A DNA stretch of 54,336 nt. Origin: a virus. How positions within the stretch are numbered: the first letter of the stretch is position 1; each line of letters begins with the position of its first letter. The notes beneath the pieces were generated by a model. That model was not told the DNA's origin. It searched no databases and saw only the letters and a program-made list of their open reading frames with translations. Position numbers and translations under genes: made by a program. The stretch lies in IMG/VR virus record IMGVR_UViG_3300009684_000040, positions 1-54,336 of that record. One strand, 5' to 3'. Positions 1 to 7,505 of this stretch are shown piece by piece.

Positions 1-291
1 AAACGACTCAGCAACGCATACGACTTCGATCACGGCAAGATCGCCAAGGCCATCGCAGACCACCGTGCCGAGGAGTACCTTGAGCTCAACATCGGCAAGA
101 AGGCCGGCCACAAGTACTGGGTCTTCCCAGACTTCTCCGTGCTCGTTGAGGACCCAAACGGCTTTATGTACTCAGACAGCTACGACTGGGTTTACGACGA
201 GCTGGTCACCGCACGCTTTGAATGTGGCGACCTTGACATCGACGAGTGGGCAGAGGAGATGGGTAAGGGCGTCGACCGTATCTTCTACTGA
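1..291 (+). CDS. Hypothetical protein, 5' end cut by window edge
   Basis: Frame 1 is open from the first base to a TGA at 289-291, giving the last 96 residues of a protein that begins outside the window. It is acidic and rich in Asp, Glu and aromatics, ends in a patch like DIDEWAEEMGKG, and has no motif I recognise. Codon use matches the neighbouring phage genes. It converges with the leftward nuclease gene and the two stop codons overlap by 7 bases, so this is the junction of two opposing operons. I assign no function. Confidence 0.7.
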   Translation, partial: KRLSNAYDFDHGKIAKAIADHRAEEYLELNIGKKAGHKYWVFPDFSVLVEDPNGFMYSDSYDWVYDELVTARFECGDLDIDEWAEEMGKGVDRIFY

Positions 292-1040
292 TGGTCGTTC
301 TTCAATTGCCAGAAGGAGAGGAGGTGGCAGAACATACGCCACCCCTTCTCCATGTCATCCTCGGTCCACTCTTGGATGCAGGCTAGACCCGGCCTAGAAC
401 GGGATACAAACACGTTAGCGCAGACCGCCTTAGGCATACCCAGCCCGACACGATAGGCGGCCAACTGCATCATGTTCTCGTCGTAGTTAACGATCTCGGA
501 CTCGGATTCAAAGTCCTTAGTCTTGACGTCCAGCACGATGCCATCTGTGTGCAGGTCAACGCGGCCACCAAACCCCATCTCATGCGCGAAGGACCGCTCA
601 GGGATCCAGGTGCGCTCGCCGTATGCCATCTTGATGACGTCAGTGGCCCCGGTAACGTGCTCGGCGTAAGCGTCCGGGTAACTGGTCTGTTCGTAGAAGT
701 GCTCGATCGCGTTATGGATACGGGTCCCCTCCGCCGAGGCAGAGCGCGACGACTCCTGGCTGTCCTTAATGATGCGGGAGATGTAGCTGTCGTCGTCCTC
801 ACCCTCATTGCGGGTCACCGTAAGCGCAGACAACAATACCTGACGCTGCATCCAGATATTGAGTCCGGGCTTTGCGGTGACGCCGGTGACGGTGGTGACG
901 GAGGGTACGAGGTCCTTCTTTCTGGCGTCCCTCATCGTGGTCGGGCGATCCCTCCCGTTTAGACCTGTTTGGGTATAAGCAGGATCACCATCGCGGGTAT
1001 ACCAGTGCCCGCCGCTCTGCTCAAACTTAGAAATAATCAT
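285..1040 (-). CDS. RecB/Cas4-like PD-(D/E)XK exonuclease
   Basis: Probable phage recombination or DNA-degradation nuclease of the RecB-like PD-(D/E)XK superfamily (251 aa). Motifs seen in order: EGTRIHNAIE near residue 105 (family motif I with the active-site His at about 109), GGRVDL around 159-164 (metal-binding Asp), LDVKTK at 170-175 (the D-x-K core), and a QLAAY motif near 192-196 matching the family's QxxxY. I chose ATG at 1040, which overlaps the upstream gene's end by 14 bases; the longer reading frame to 1115 would need a 25-residue extension inside the neighbour. It is the last gene of the leftward operon. Together with the SSB at the operon start it suggests a recombination or DNA-processing module. 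Family confident, exact substrate unknown. Confidence 0.82.
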   Translation of the reverse strand: MIISKFEQSGGHWYTRDGDPAYTQTGLNGRDRPTTMRDARKKDLVPSVTTVTGVTAKPGLNIWMQRQVLLSALTVTRNEGEDDDSYISRIIKDSQESSRSASAEGTRIHNAIEHFYEQTSYPDAYAEHVTGATDVIKMAYGERTWIPERSFAHEMGFGGRVDLHTDGIVLDVKTKDFESESEIVNYDENMMQLAAYRVGLGMPKAVCANVFVSRSRPGLACIQEWTEDDMEKGWRMFCHLLSFWQLKNDHQ

Positions 1041-1308
1041 TGAGTGTCCTGTAGTATTTACCAAACCCTTCGTCACGCAGGGCGGCCAGCTCCTTCGGCG
1101 ATCGGAAACCTTCAACCGCCCCCTCTGAGGTCACCTTGAACCTCACCTCGGGGAATTCACAGCGCCGCTCGGCCAGCATCTTCTCTTTGAACTCGGCCTT
1201 GCAGTCGTTGCAGAAACCGTGCCCCGCCGCTGGGTGAGAGACTCGGGCCATCTCTAGCCACTCAGCGTACTGCTCACGGCTCTCAAAACACAGCGGGAAT
1301 TTACGCAT
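1027..1308 (-). CDS. Small hypothetical protein with a CxxC pair
   Basis: 93 residues. An HGFCNDC motif near residue 30 gives one CxxC pair with flanking His residues, which could be half of a metal site, although no second clear CxxC pair is present. The gene overlaps both neighbours (8 bases upstream, 14 bases downstream), so it is translated as part of the leftward operon. No family recognised. Confidence 0.72.
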   Translation of the reverse strand: MRKFPLCFESREQYAEWLEMARVSHPAAGHGFCNDCKAEFKEKMLAERRCEFPEVRFKVTSEGAVEGFRSPKELAALRDEGFGKYYRTLNDYF

Positions 1309-1483
1309 TCTGTTCTTTCTTCAATCGCGCAATCTCCTGCTCGCGGTCACTTAGCTTCTGAATCAGGCTGTAGTTAATCTCCATCCAGAGGTCGCCCTTG
1401 CGGGTACGCTCATCGTGGTCCCGCTTCATCATCTCAAACAGCCGCTCGGCAATCTCAATCTGCCGTGCCATAAACGAGTTCAT
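1301..1483 (-). CDS. Small coiled-coil hypothetical protein
   Basis: 60 residues, charged and helical, ending in a short predicted coiled-coil (LSDREQEIARLKKEQ). Its ATG overlaps the stop of the metallophosphoesterase gene in an ATGA arrangement, typical of translational coupling. An internal Met at residue 5 is an alternative start. It could be a partner or adaptor of a neighbouring operon protein; nothing in the sequence says which. Confidence 0.65.
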   Translation of the reverse strand: MNSFMARQIEIAERLFEMMKRDHDERTRKGDLWMEINYSLIQKLSDREQEIARLKKEQNA

Positions 1484-2412
1484 AGATCCCCCACGTTAAT
1501 CAATTGGCCCCGAAACTCAACGTGATCGTCGTCCCAGCGGTGAACAATCTCCGGCCACAGTAGCTCAGAATCCTCAAACGTCAAAACGGCAAAACCCGAT
1601 CGCCAGTTGGTCGGGTTCATCTCCAGGTAGTCAATAAACTGAGGGCCGTCCACCTCAGCAAGCGTGCCGGTGTCCACGCCGTACCTGTTACCACGCAGAT
1701 CCGCATACGGCGTGACCTTGAGCGAGTGCAGGTGCCCGGTGACGATCGAGACTCCAGCGGCTACCGTGTTGGCGTGAGTGGCGTGGATGCCGCCCTTATA
1801 CCGATGCTTCACGATCACATCATTCGTCGGCCAGCAACTCCAGCAGGGGTGCCAGGCGGGAAAGTGATCCTTCAACGAGAACCCGGCGATGTTCTCAAAC
1901 TCGTGAGCTGCCTGAGCCAGACGATTCTCAAACCTGGCGTCGTGGTTACCCAACGGCCAGACCAACTGCACATTGTGGCGGGCCTCTTTCGCTGCCGTCT
2001 CAATCTCCTCTAACGAGGCCTGGCAAGCGTTTAGCTCTTCCTTAAGCGAAGGCCTATGCGTCCACCCGATACGCGGATAGCGGCTGATTGAGGCCCCGTC
2101 AAAGGCGTCCCCGTTGTTGATGACGGCGTAGGGTTTGAGTTCCTTGATCGCCCACAGCAGCCCCTTAAATGCGGTGGAGCGGATGCCAGGCCAGAAGTGG
2201 GCATCAGAGAATACGATGACGGTTCCGGTGGTGATCCCTAGCCGGTGCTCCGCCTTGACGATGTGGGGCGCTCGTAATGGAGGAGGGATCTTTGCCGTGT
2301 TTATACGACGACGTAATGATCTTTCATTGACGCCCAGTACCCGAGACGCTGCGGCTACTGAGCCAGCACTCCGGATTGCAGCCTCAATCTGTTGGTCGGA
2401 GTGCTTTTGCAT
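1480..2412 (-). CDS. Calcineurin-like metallophosphoesterase with N-terminal HTH
   Basis: A 310-residue two-domain protein. Residues 5-45 form a Fis-like helix-turn-helix (IEAAIRSAGSVAAASRVLGV, then an Arg-rich recognition helix). Residues 65-300 are a calcineurin-like metallophosphoesterase with the expected metal ligands: FSDAH (69-73), NNGDAFDG (99-106), LGNHD (154-158), GGIHATH (208-213) and TGHLHS (225-230). This family hydrolyses phosphodiester or phosphomonoester bonds with two metal ions. The DNA-binding domain suggests action on or near DNA. Its start lies 2 bases after the stop of the upstream gene, with GGAG just ahead. The true substrate is unknown. Confidence 0.88.
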   Translation of the reverse strand: MQKHSDQQIEAAIRSAGSVAAASRVLGVNERSLRRRINTAKIPPPLRAPHIVKAEHRLGITTGTVIVFSDAHFWPGIRSTAFKGLLWAIKELKPYAVINNGDAFDGASISRYPRIGWTHRPSLKEELNACQASLEEIETAAKEARHNVQLVWPLGNHDARFENRLAQAAHEFENIAGFSLKDHFPAWHPCWSCWPTNDVIVKHRYKGGIHATHANTVAAGVSIVTGHLHSLKVTPYADLRGNRYGVDTGTLAEVDGPQFIDYLEMNPTNWRSGFAVLTFEDSELLWPEIVHRWDDDHVEFRGQLINVGDL

Positions 2413-2414
2413 TG

Positions 2415-2702
2415 CTACTCCGCCATTTCAAACTCGCCGCAGTACGAGGTGTTTTCTGTACGCGGGAACAATGACGTTGGCAGTATCGATCCATCTTCCT
2501 CGGAGACGACGTTCATGATCGTTGGCGGGTAACGGCGGCACTCCCCGCTTGCCTCTTCATCCTGATACCAGTAGGCGCAGGTTGCACAGGCCACGTCATC
2601 CTCTTCGCCGTCCGCATAACCCTGCTCGGGCTGCTCTTCGGGCTGGATCTCCTCTCCGGCTGCGATGATGCGGAAGGACCACTCTTCTTTCAGTGCTGAC
2701 AT
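2415..2702 (-). CDS. Small cysteine-cluster protein
   Basis: 95 residues, acidic in the middle. The C-terminal half holds CATCAYWYQ, then GECRRYPP, then a final CGEF near the end: four or five cysteines plus aromatics, a layout seen in many small phage proteins that probably bind zinc or an Fe-S cluster. It sits between the FkbM methyltransferase and the metallophosphoesterase in the leftward operon. I cannot assign a function. Confidence 0.72.
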   Translation of the reverse strand: MSALKEEWSFRIIAAGEEIQPEEQPEQGYADGEEDDVACATCAYWYQDEEASGECRRYPPTIMNVVSEEDGSILPTSLFPRTENTSYCGEFEMAE

Positions 2703-2711
2703 AGAAAACTC

Positions 2712-3482
2712 CTAAACGGTTATTGATTCAAGTTCGTCGGTTACGCCAGGAATATCGTTAACCGAGGCGACGATACCCATAGAGTAAATATTATCAAACA
2801 GGTCTTCTTGATTTTCAAAGAAATTAGTCTTCTTGAAAATCGGTTCATTAAACGACCAGACCTTGTAGTCCGACATAAACTGCCGAATATAAAAGTTAAT
2901 CGTCTTCTGAACATGAGGGTTGTACTCCATATAGATGACCGGCTTGTGACGCTTAATTGTTTCATAAGCACCGAGCATCGTCTGCGGTTCAAACCCCTCC
3001 GCGTCCACCTTAATGTAATCGCACCTCTCAAGGTTTAGGTCGTCGATCTTTACGACCGGAACCCTCTCTCCCTCAAGGCCGCCAACCGTCACCCCGCCAA
3101 AGTTGTATTCGCTTCCGATCTCAATCTCAGGCACTACGATCGTCGAAACCTGGTCACCCACCGCGGCGTGGACAGCGTTTACGTTATAGACCTCGTTGCA
3201 GATCAAGTTGGCGCACAGCATCTGAAAGATCAAACGCTGCGGCTCAAACGCATACAGAACACCTTCAGGACCGATGTGGTGAGCAAGCGGCACGGTGTGG
3301 CTGCCGATATTCGAGCCGACCTCCACAATGACGCCGCCCTCCGGCACGGCAGAGCGGGAGAAGTCAACTAGCTTCTGCTCCCACTCGCCGTACTGCTCAA
3401 GACACTTGCCGATGTAGGTATCCTGAGCCGGATAAAAGAACTTGCCCTCTCGAGCCTCAATCATCGCAATTTTGTGACTCAT
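2712..3482 (-). CDS. FkbM-family SAM-dependent methyltransferase
   Basis: 256 residues with the FkbM methyltransferase layout: SAM-binding motif I VEVGSNIGSHTVPLA (53-67), acidic motif YAFEP (77-81), and the family signature KVDAEGFEPQTMLGA (158-172). FkbM enzymes make O-methyl groups, mostly on sugars or polyketides; in phages and bacteria they often sit with glycan genes. Its start overlaps the upstream gene's stop in an ATGA. Here it is in the early leftward operon far from the GT60-like glycosyltransferase at 41336, so a glycan-methylating role on the virion or host surface is possible but unproven. Confidence 0.85.
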   Translation of the reverse strand: MSHKIAMIEAREGKFFYPAQDTYIGKCLEQYGEWEQKLVDFSRSAVPEGGVIVEVGSNIGSHTVPLAHHIGPEGVLYAFEPQRLIFQMLCANLICNEVYNVNAVHAAVGDQVSTIVVPEIEIGSEYNFGGVTVGGLEGERVPVVKIDDLNLERCDYIKVDAEGFEPQTMLGAYETIKRHKPVIYMEYNPHVQKTINFYIRQFMSDYKVWSFNEPIFKKTNFFENQEDLFDNIYSMGIVASVNDIPGVTDELESITV

Positions 3483-3766
3483 TTTGCCCTCGAGATCAAG
3501 AACACCTCAACGCCCCACGCCTCAGAGAGCTTGCGCTCAATTGAGTTCAGCACCTTGTGATCGGCGAATGCAGAGATCGGAGGACGCCTAATCGTGATGT
3601 CGATTGCCCACGGCGTGCTCTGCAGCATCACCTGTTTCGCCATCCCGGTCAGGCCCACGTCCTTGATCACCTTCTCAAAAAATAGGTTGTTTGAGGGTTT
3701 AGGCTCGTCGTACTTGGCGGACTCAATCTCCATCATCGCCGCCCGCAGCTCGTCAGTGAATTCCAT
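3479..3766 (-). CDS. Hypothetical protein
   Basis: 95 residues, no recognised domain. The gene has a good ribosome-binding site (GGAGG, 6 bases before ATG), which lies within the end of the small membrane protein gene, and its own stop overlaps the start of the methyltransferase. The protein ends in WGVEVFLISRAK with a preceding amphipathic helix. Position in the operon is its only functional clue. Confidence 0.72.
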   Translation of the reverse strand: MEFTDELRAAMMEIESAKYDEPKPSNNLFFEKVIKDVGLTGMAKQVMLQSTPWAIDITIRRPPISAFADHKVLNSIERKLSEAWGVEVFLISRAK

Positions 3767-3893
3767 TGCGATCCTCCATGCGGTTGGATATAACCGCTAC
3801 CAGTCCACAACACCCCAGCAGCACGACGGCGACGATCGTCTCGCCAGCCAACGCGCAGGCCAGGCCCATTCCGAATAAAATTGCGCTTGCCAT
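3753..3893 (-). CDS. Small membrane protein
   Basis: A 46-residue open frame filling the gap between the SSB gene and the gene at 3479-3766. Its ATG lies 2 bases after the SSB stop and it overlaps the next gene by 14 bases. Residues 2-35 are almost entirely hydrophobic (segments like ILFGMGLACALAG and IVAVVLLGCCGLVAV), predicting one or two membrane spans. A competing frame at 3733-3921 has an Arg-rich random-looking product. Possible role at the membrane early in infection; no family recognised. Confidence 0.5.
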   Translation of the reverse strand: MASAILFGMGLACALAGETIVAVVLLGCCGLVAVISNRMEDRNGIH

Positions 3894-3895
3894 GA

Positions 3896-4516
3896 TCAGA
3901 ACGGGATGTCGTCGTCTTCAACCACCGCCGCCGAGAAGTTCACCGGAACCTTCTTCTGGTTCCACTCGGGGCAGGCCATGATCTTCTCCTTGAGGCGGTC
4001 GTTAAGCTTCTCAAAGACGGTCATGTTCCGATCGTCAAGGCTCCAGTAGTCAACCTCGTTGTACGGCGTCGGGAGATTCTTCTTAAGCGTGGCGTGGACC
4101 GGGCTAACGCTGCTCACCTTAGAGTAGGAGCGCCCCGTTGCGCCGATCTTCTCCTCCACGGTCAACATACACCACTGCCCGAGAATGTTCTGCATCTTGA
4201 ATCCCTTCTCCTCCTCCGGCGTAAAGTCACGGCCGCGCCATGCACGCAGGGTCTTACGCAGCGTGGCGTTTTCGTTCATGGAGGCGGTGTAGGTCTGGCT
4301 AATGCTCATCGGCTCGCCCTTGCCGATCGTCAGGGGGTTGCCGTCTGCGTCATCGCCATGGACCTCCCACTGGATCAGGACGATGTGGCGCTTGCTAACC
4401 TCGCCGTCGTAGGTGTTGGTTTGCGTTCCCATGTCGACGAATCGGTAGCATCGCGCGAGGTAGGTTCCGCTCGGTACTGGCTTGTAAGTGCTCTCGGATT
4501 GCTTGCTTAGGATCAT
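3896..4516 (-). CDS. ssb: Single-stranded DNA-binding protein-like
   Basis: 206 residues ending in an acidic tip DDDIPF. That tail is the hallmark of SSB proteins, which use it to recruit replication and repair partners. The body (roughly residues 12-130) is beta-rich with segments such as GTYLARCYRFVD and HIVLIQWEVHG compatible with an OB fold. SSBs coat single-stranded DNA during replication and recombination. It is the first gene of the leftward operon, directly behind the promoter at 4558-4585. The SSB call rests on the tail and on context; the OB fold itself is an inference. Confidence 0.75.
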   Translation of the reverse strand: MILSKQSESTYKPVPSGTYLARCYRFVDMGTQTNTYDGEVSKRHIVLIQWEVHGDDADGNPLTIGKGEPMSISQTYTASMNENATLRKTLRAWRGRDFTPEEEKGFKMQNILGQWCMLTVEEKIGATGRSYSKVSSVSPVHATLKKNLPTPYNEVDYWSLDDRNMTVFEKLNDRLKEKIMACPEWNQKKVPVNFSAAVVEDDDIPF

Positions 4517-4557
4517 GATTTTCCTTGATTAAATGTGCCGCGGATCGGGCAAGGCGG

Positions 4558-4585
4558 ACTCTACACTGCTAAAAAAAAATGTCAA
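4558..4585 (-). promoter_or_regulatory. Sigma70-like promoter for the leftward operon
   Basis: Read on the minus strand, a consensus TTGACA (-35, 4580-4585) is followed by 16 bases, including a nine-T run, and TAGAGT (-10, 4558-4563, 4 of 6 to TATAAT). It stands about 40 bases ahead of the SSB start and faces the leftward operon. The perfect -35 suggests early transcription by host RNA polymerase. Confidence 0.62.
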
Positions 4586-4593
4586 CACCCCCC

Positions 4594-4637
4594 TTGACGC
4601 CGTGCTAGAAAAACGACAACCTGCCGCACCAAGGAGG
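4594..4637 (+). promoter_or_regulatory. Start region of the rightward replication operon, strong RBS
   Basis: AAGGAGG at 4631-4637 stands 7 bases before the ATG at 4645, the clearest ribosome-binding site in this region, and fixes that start. A TTGACG at 4594-4599 could be a -35 element, but no good -10 hexamer follows at normal spacing, so the rightward promoter itself is uncertain. The rest of the 128-base divergent gap holds only the leftward promoter. Confidence 0.5.
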
Positions 4638-4644
4638 AAAACCG

Positions 4645-5277
4645 ATGAACTGGTACAAGTGGCGGATGACCGAGTATGCAGCGATGACCCGGCATCTATC
4701 TGACGGCGAGGACCTAGCGCTGCGTCGCATCATTGACCTTTACTACACCCTCAGGCACCCATTACCACTAGACCCAACCTGGACCGCCAAGAGGATTCAG
4801 TTTGAGCGGTACGACGTGGTGAGCGACGTCCTACAAGAGTTCTTCAAACGCACCGACGAGGGCTGGGTCTACCCTCAGGCCGAAGAGGACATCGCCAACT
4901 TCGAGGACAAGGCGCAGAAGGCAAGAACCGCCGCCGAGCAACGCTGGATGCGGACGCATAGCGAACGTAATGCAGAAGAGAGAAGAGAAGATAAGAACAG
5001 AGAAGAAAAAAACAATATGGCCGCTAACGCTGATCGTTTTATGGAATTTTGGAATGCGTGGCCGCCAGGAAAGCGCAAGTACGACAAGACCGGCGCTCTA
5101 AGGGCATGGGCTCGTTACAAGCTTGACCCGTACGCCGATACAATCATCGCCCACGTCGAGCGGCAGAAGGCGTCGCAGTCGTGGCTCGAGGGCTACATCC
5201 CGGCACCAACGACCTACCTCAACCAAGCGCGGTGGGAGGCGGACGCCAACGTAACACCAGTGAGGCGTGGAAAATGA
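4645..5277 (+). CDS. DUF1376 (YdaU-like) replication-associated protein
   Basis: 210 residues. The N-terminal 75 or so (NWYKWRMTEYAAMTRHLSDGED..RRIIDLYY) match the DUF1376/YdaU family of phage proteins. These are usually found at the head of replication operons and are thought to act like helicase loaders or replisome organisers. A charged helical linker (residues 95-125, many Glu and Arg) leads to a C-terminal region FMEFWNAWPPGKRKYDKTGA that resembles the end of phage replication proteins. It overlaps the primase-like gene by ATGA. Role in replication initiation is inferred from family and context. Confidence 0.78.
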   Translation: MNWYKWRMTEYAAMTRHLSDGEDLALRRIIDLYYTLRHPLPLDPTWTAKRIQFERYDVVSDVLQEFFKRTDEGWVYPQAEEDIANFEDKAQKARTAAEQRWMRTHSERNAEERREDKNREEKNNMAANADRFMEFWNAWPPGKRKYDKTGALRAWARYKLDPYADTIIAHVERQKASQSWLEGYIPAPTTYLNQARWEADANVTPVRRGK

Positions 5278-5669
5278 TTGATAATGTGCTCTCTCGCCTA
5301 GACCGGGTAAGCGGCAGGAACGGCTCCTGGACCGCGAAGTGCCCGGCTCACCAAGACAAATCCCCATCGCTTGCCATCGCGGAGCGTGACGGGGTTGTTC
5401 TCCTCCACTGTTTTGCGGGGTGCTCTGCCTATGAAATATGTTCTGCGATCGGCCTGGAGATTTCTGAACTCTTTCCGGAGCGCGTGGAGACGGGTAAGCC
5501 GAAACCTAAGTTCTTCTCCAAGGACCTACTGAAGATCATTCACTTCGAGGCGTGCGTTGTCATGATGCTGGCCTCTGATGTCGCGAATGGAAAATCTATC
5601 TCCCAGGACGACCTAAACCGCGCCTGGCTTGCCTACGAGAGGATTGATGAAGCTCTCAAATTCGCTTGA
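5274..5669 (+). CDS. CHC2 zinc-finger primase fragment
   Basis: 131 residues starting at the ATGA overlap with the previous stop; longer starts run through that gene. Residues 21-52 hold CPAHQDKSPSL then HCFAGC, the CHC2 zinc-binding finger of DnaG/T7-gp4 type primases (ligands Cys23, His26, Cys46, Cys50), which recognises the DNA template when primers are made. The Toprim catalytic domain that should follow is absent; instead there is a helical tail to residue 131. It is coupled to the helicase gene by a 23-base overlap, so the two may act as a split primase-helicase. The primer-synthesising domain is not in this window. Confidence 0.78.
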   Translation: MIDNVLSRLDRVSGRNGSWTAKCPAHQDKSPSLAIAERDGVVLLHCFAGCSAYEICSAIGLEISELFPERVETGKPKPKFFSKDLLKIIHFEACVVMMLASDVANGKSISQDDLNRAWLAYERIDEALKFA

Positions 5670-6633
5670 CGGTATTGAGGCTCGAGCACGGGCCCTTGAC
5701 GAAAACAGACGATTAAGGAAGGAGGAGATTGATGTCGACAGATACGAAAAGTTAAGCGAAATTAAACTCAAGGTCAGGGAGGCCAGCGCCTATCTCCTTG
5801 ACATACTCGACAGCCGCAACCAGCCAGCGCCACCCAAACCGCTGCAGATGCCGTGGCAAAAGACGCACGGTGACTTTGAGTATCGGCTGGGTGAGGTAAC
5901 CGTATACGCCGGGTCTAACGGTGGCGGCAAGTCCCTGCTAACGGGTCAGGTTGCTCTTAGCCTCGTGCAGCAGGGCGAGAAGGTCTGCATAGCGTCATTC
6001 GAGATGAAGCCGACCCGTACCCTATCCCGGATGCTGCGACAGTTCAGCGGGGAGAATACGGAGGGGCTAATGTACCCTCAGGAGCGCCTTACGAGCACCG
6101 TGATGGCCTTTGACACGTTCTCGGCTAGCAAACTGTGGCTCTACGACCAGCAGGGCACCACCGACGCCAGAACGGTGATTGCGATGGCCCGCTACTGTGC
6201 GATGGAGTTGGGAATTCGCCACGTTTTCATCGACAGCTTGATGAAGTGTGTGCACGGCGAGGACGACTACAACGCGCAGAAGGGTTTTATTAACGAGCTG
6301 ACGGCGCTGGCTCGAGACCACAACGTCCACGTCCACCTCGTGCATCACATCCGCAAGCTCGCGAGTGAGGAGATGCAGCCCAACAAGTTTGACCTCAAGG
6401 GCTCGGGGGCGATCACCGATCAGGTTGATAACGTCTTTCTAATTTGGCGTAACAAAAAGAAGGAGATGGCGGTAAAGGCGGGCGGCAGCTACACCCCGTA
6501 TGAGTACGACCTGATGCTGATGTGCGAGAAGCAGCGCAACGGAGACTGCGAGGAGTGGTATCAGTTGTGGTATCACCGCGACAGCCAGTCGTTTTGTGAC
6601 AACGCAGAGATGACCCTCATTAAATATGATTGA
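5647..6633 (+). CDS. DnaB/Twinkle-like replicative helicase
   Basis: 328 residues with start ATG at 5647, preceded by GAGAGGA. A RecA-fold helicase domain fills residues 75-320: Walker A GSNGGGKS (89-96), a conserved SFEM strand (117-120), Walker B VFIDSL (193-198) and an LVHHIRK motif like the H4 region of hexameric SF4 helicases. These enzymes unwind DNA at the replication fork. The short N-terminal region (about 65 residues) is helical and has no primase domain. It follows the CHC2 protein and precedes the resolvase. Confidence 0.85.
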   Translation: MKLSNSLDGIEARARALDENRRLRKEEIDVDRYEKLSEIKLKVREASAYLLDILDSRNQPAPPKPLQMPWQKTHGDFEYRLGEVTVYAGSNGGGKSLLTGQVALSLVQQGEKVCIASFEMKPTRTLSRMLRQFSGENTEGLMYPQERLTSTVMAFDTFSASKLWLYDQQGTTDARTVIAMARYCAMELGIRHVFIDSLMKCVHGEDDYNAQKGFINELTALARDHNVHVHLVHHIRKLASEEMQPNKFDLKGSGAITDQVDNVFLIWRNKKKEMAVKAGGSYTPYEYDLMLMCEKQRNGDCEEWYQLWYHRDSQSFCDNAEMTLIKYD

Positions 6634-7003
6634 ACTCACACTACCTTGGCCGCCCTCGGTCAACAATTACTGGAAAAAATGGCGCAACCGGATGGTGATC
6701 TCCGAAGGCGGGAGGCTCTACCGGGAGGCTGTAGCGCTGCAGGTATCGATGCAGGCCCCTAACACGAGCCTGGAGTGCCCTCTTGTGGTGGAGATCGAGG
6801 CATGGCGCCCTGACCGTCGCAAAAGGGATCTTGACAATCTCTGCAAGGCGACGTTAGATGCTCTTGCGACGGCCGGAGTGTACCGGGACGACTCGCAGAT
6901 TCAGGATCTAAGGATTTATTGGGCAGAGCACCTGGGCGGAATGCTCAAGGTCAAAATCAAGGAGCGTAAGCGTGGTGAAGAACGAATGGACGAAGGGGTT
7001 TGA
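6626..7003 (+). CDS. rusA: RusA-family Holliday junction resolvase
   Basis: 125 residues of the RusA endonuclease family. The N terminus LPWPPSVNNYW is the family signature and the catalytic acidic block is RRKRDLDNLCKATLDAL (65-80, Asp68 and Asp70), followed by DDSQI (88-92). RusA cleaves four-way DNA junctions so that branched replication intermediates can be packaged. It overlaps the helicase by 8 bases. Confidence 0.92.
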   Translation: MIELTLPWPPSVNNYWKKWRNRMVISEGGRLYREAVALQVSMQAPNTSLECPLVVEIEAWRPDRRKRDLDNLCKATLDALATAGVYRDDSQIQDLRIYWAEHLGGMLKVKIKERKRGEERMDEGV

Positions 7004-7142
7004 TGCTGGGGTGGCGATCATGCTGCTCGAGATACAGGACTACATGGATCTGAGGCCGGAGCAGGAGTCGGTGCTGCTGCCGCTGCTGGATCATCTTCGA
7101 CAGGAAGATCCTACTAGGGTTTCCCCTAGTGAAGAAAGTTGA
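6972..7142 (+). CDS. Small hypothetical protein (GTG start)
   Basis: A 56-residue frame with tandem GTG codons at 6972 and 6975; AAGGAG about 8 bases ahead supports this start. It overlaps the end of rusA by 32 bases. The product (KGFDAGVAIMLLEIQ, then a Leu-rich stretch VLLPLLDHL) is helical with no known family. Its last 27 bases lie inside the first copy of the 43-bp element, so coding and regulatory sequence overlap. Confidence 0.55.
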   Translation: MVKNEWTKGFDAGVAIMLLEIQDYMDLRPEQESVLLPLLDHLRQEDPTRVSPSEES

Positions 7143-7158
7143 AAAAAGTTCACACAAG
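7116..7158 (+). repeat. 43-bp element, copy 1
   Basis: This 43-bp stretch recurs at 11078-11120 with only three differing bases. It begins in an inverted repeat (ACTAGGG, loop TTTC, CCCTAGT, starting at 7113), then carries two AAAGTT blocks spaced 10 bp apart, which places A-tracts in helical phase, and ends in TTCACACAAG. It lies just upstream of the gene at 7206. Most likely a phage regulatory or promoter element. Confidence 0.8.
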
Positions 7159-7179
7159 AGGGAAGTTCTTCGGTAGGAT
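7149..7179 (+). promoter_or_regulatory. Candidate promoter at the end of the 43-bp element
   Basis: TTCACA (7149-7154, 5 of 6 to TTGACA) is followed after 19 bases by TAGGAT (7174-7179, 4 of 6 to TATAAT). The phased A-tracts upstream could act as an UP element. The spacer is longer than the usual 17, so this is tentative; the second copy keeps the same -35 but has only GAGTAT at the matching position. Confidence 0.4.
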
Positions 7180-7205
7180 TCTCACATCGCAACCGGAGAA
7201 CCACC

Positions 7206-7496
7206 ATGAACACCACCGAAATCAACGCAGTAGACACCCTCGGCAGCCTCCTCGCTCAGATCGCAACCCTCACCGCCCAGGCTGACGCCATCAAGGATCA
7301 GCTTAAGGACTCGGCAACGATGCCTGGCGGCTCGAAGGTGTTTGAGGGTGCGCTGTTTAAGGCGACCCACTCTGAAGCAAACCGGTCTACCGTTGACTGG
7401 AAGGCTCTGGTCAAGTCCTGCGGCATCAGCGAGAGCAAGATCGCTGAGTTTACGAAGACGACCGCGGTGTTCTCGATCAAGGTCACCAGCCGGTGA
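7206..7496 (+). CDS. Hypothetical early protein
   Basis: 96 residues with GGAGA ahead of ATG. The N-terminal half is an amphipathic helix (TLGSLLAQIATLTAQADAIK), compatible with a short coiled coil, and the second half is mixed alpha/beta (VFEGALFKATHSEANRSTVDW). It is the first gene after the 43-bp element and is followed by a terminator-like hairpin, so it may be a separate, highly expressed small transcript. No family recognised. Confidence 0.75.
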   Translation: MNTTEINAVDTLGSLLAQIATLTAQADAIKDQLKDSATMPGGSKVFEGALFKATHSEANRSTVDWKALVKSCGISESKIAEFTKTTAVFSIKVTSR

Positions 7497-7505
7497 TTTT
7501 TCTAG

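Noticed and set aside
3733-3921. 62-residue Arg/Gly-rich leftward frame
   Set aside because: Overlaps SSB, the small membrane gene and the next gene; the alternative 46-residue membrane frame fits the spacing better.
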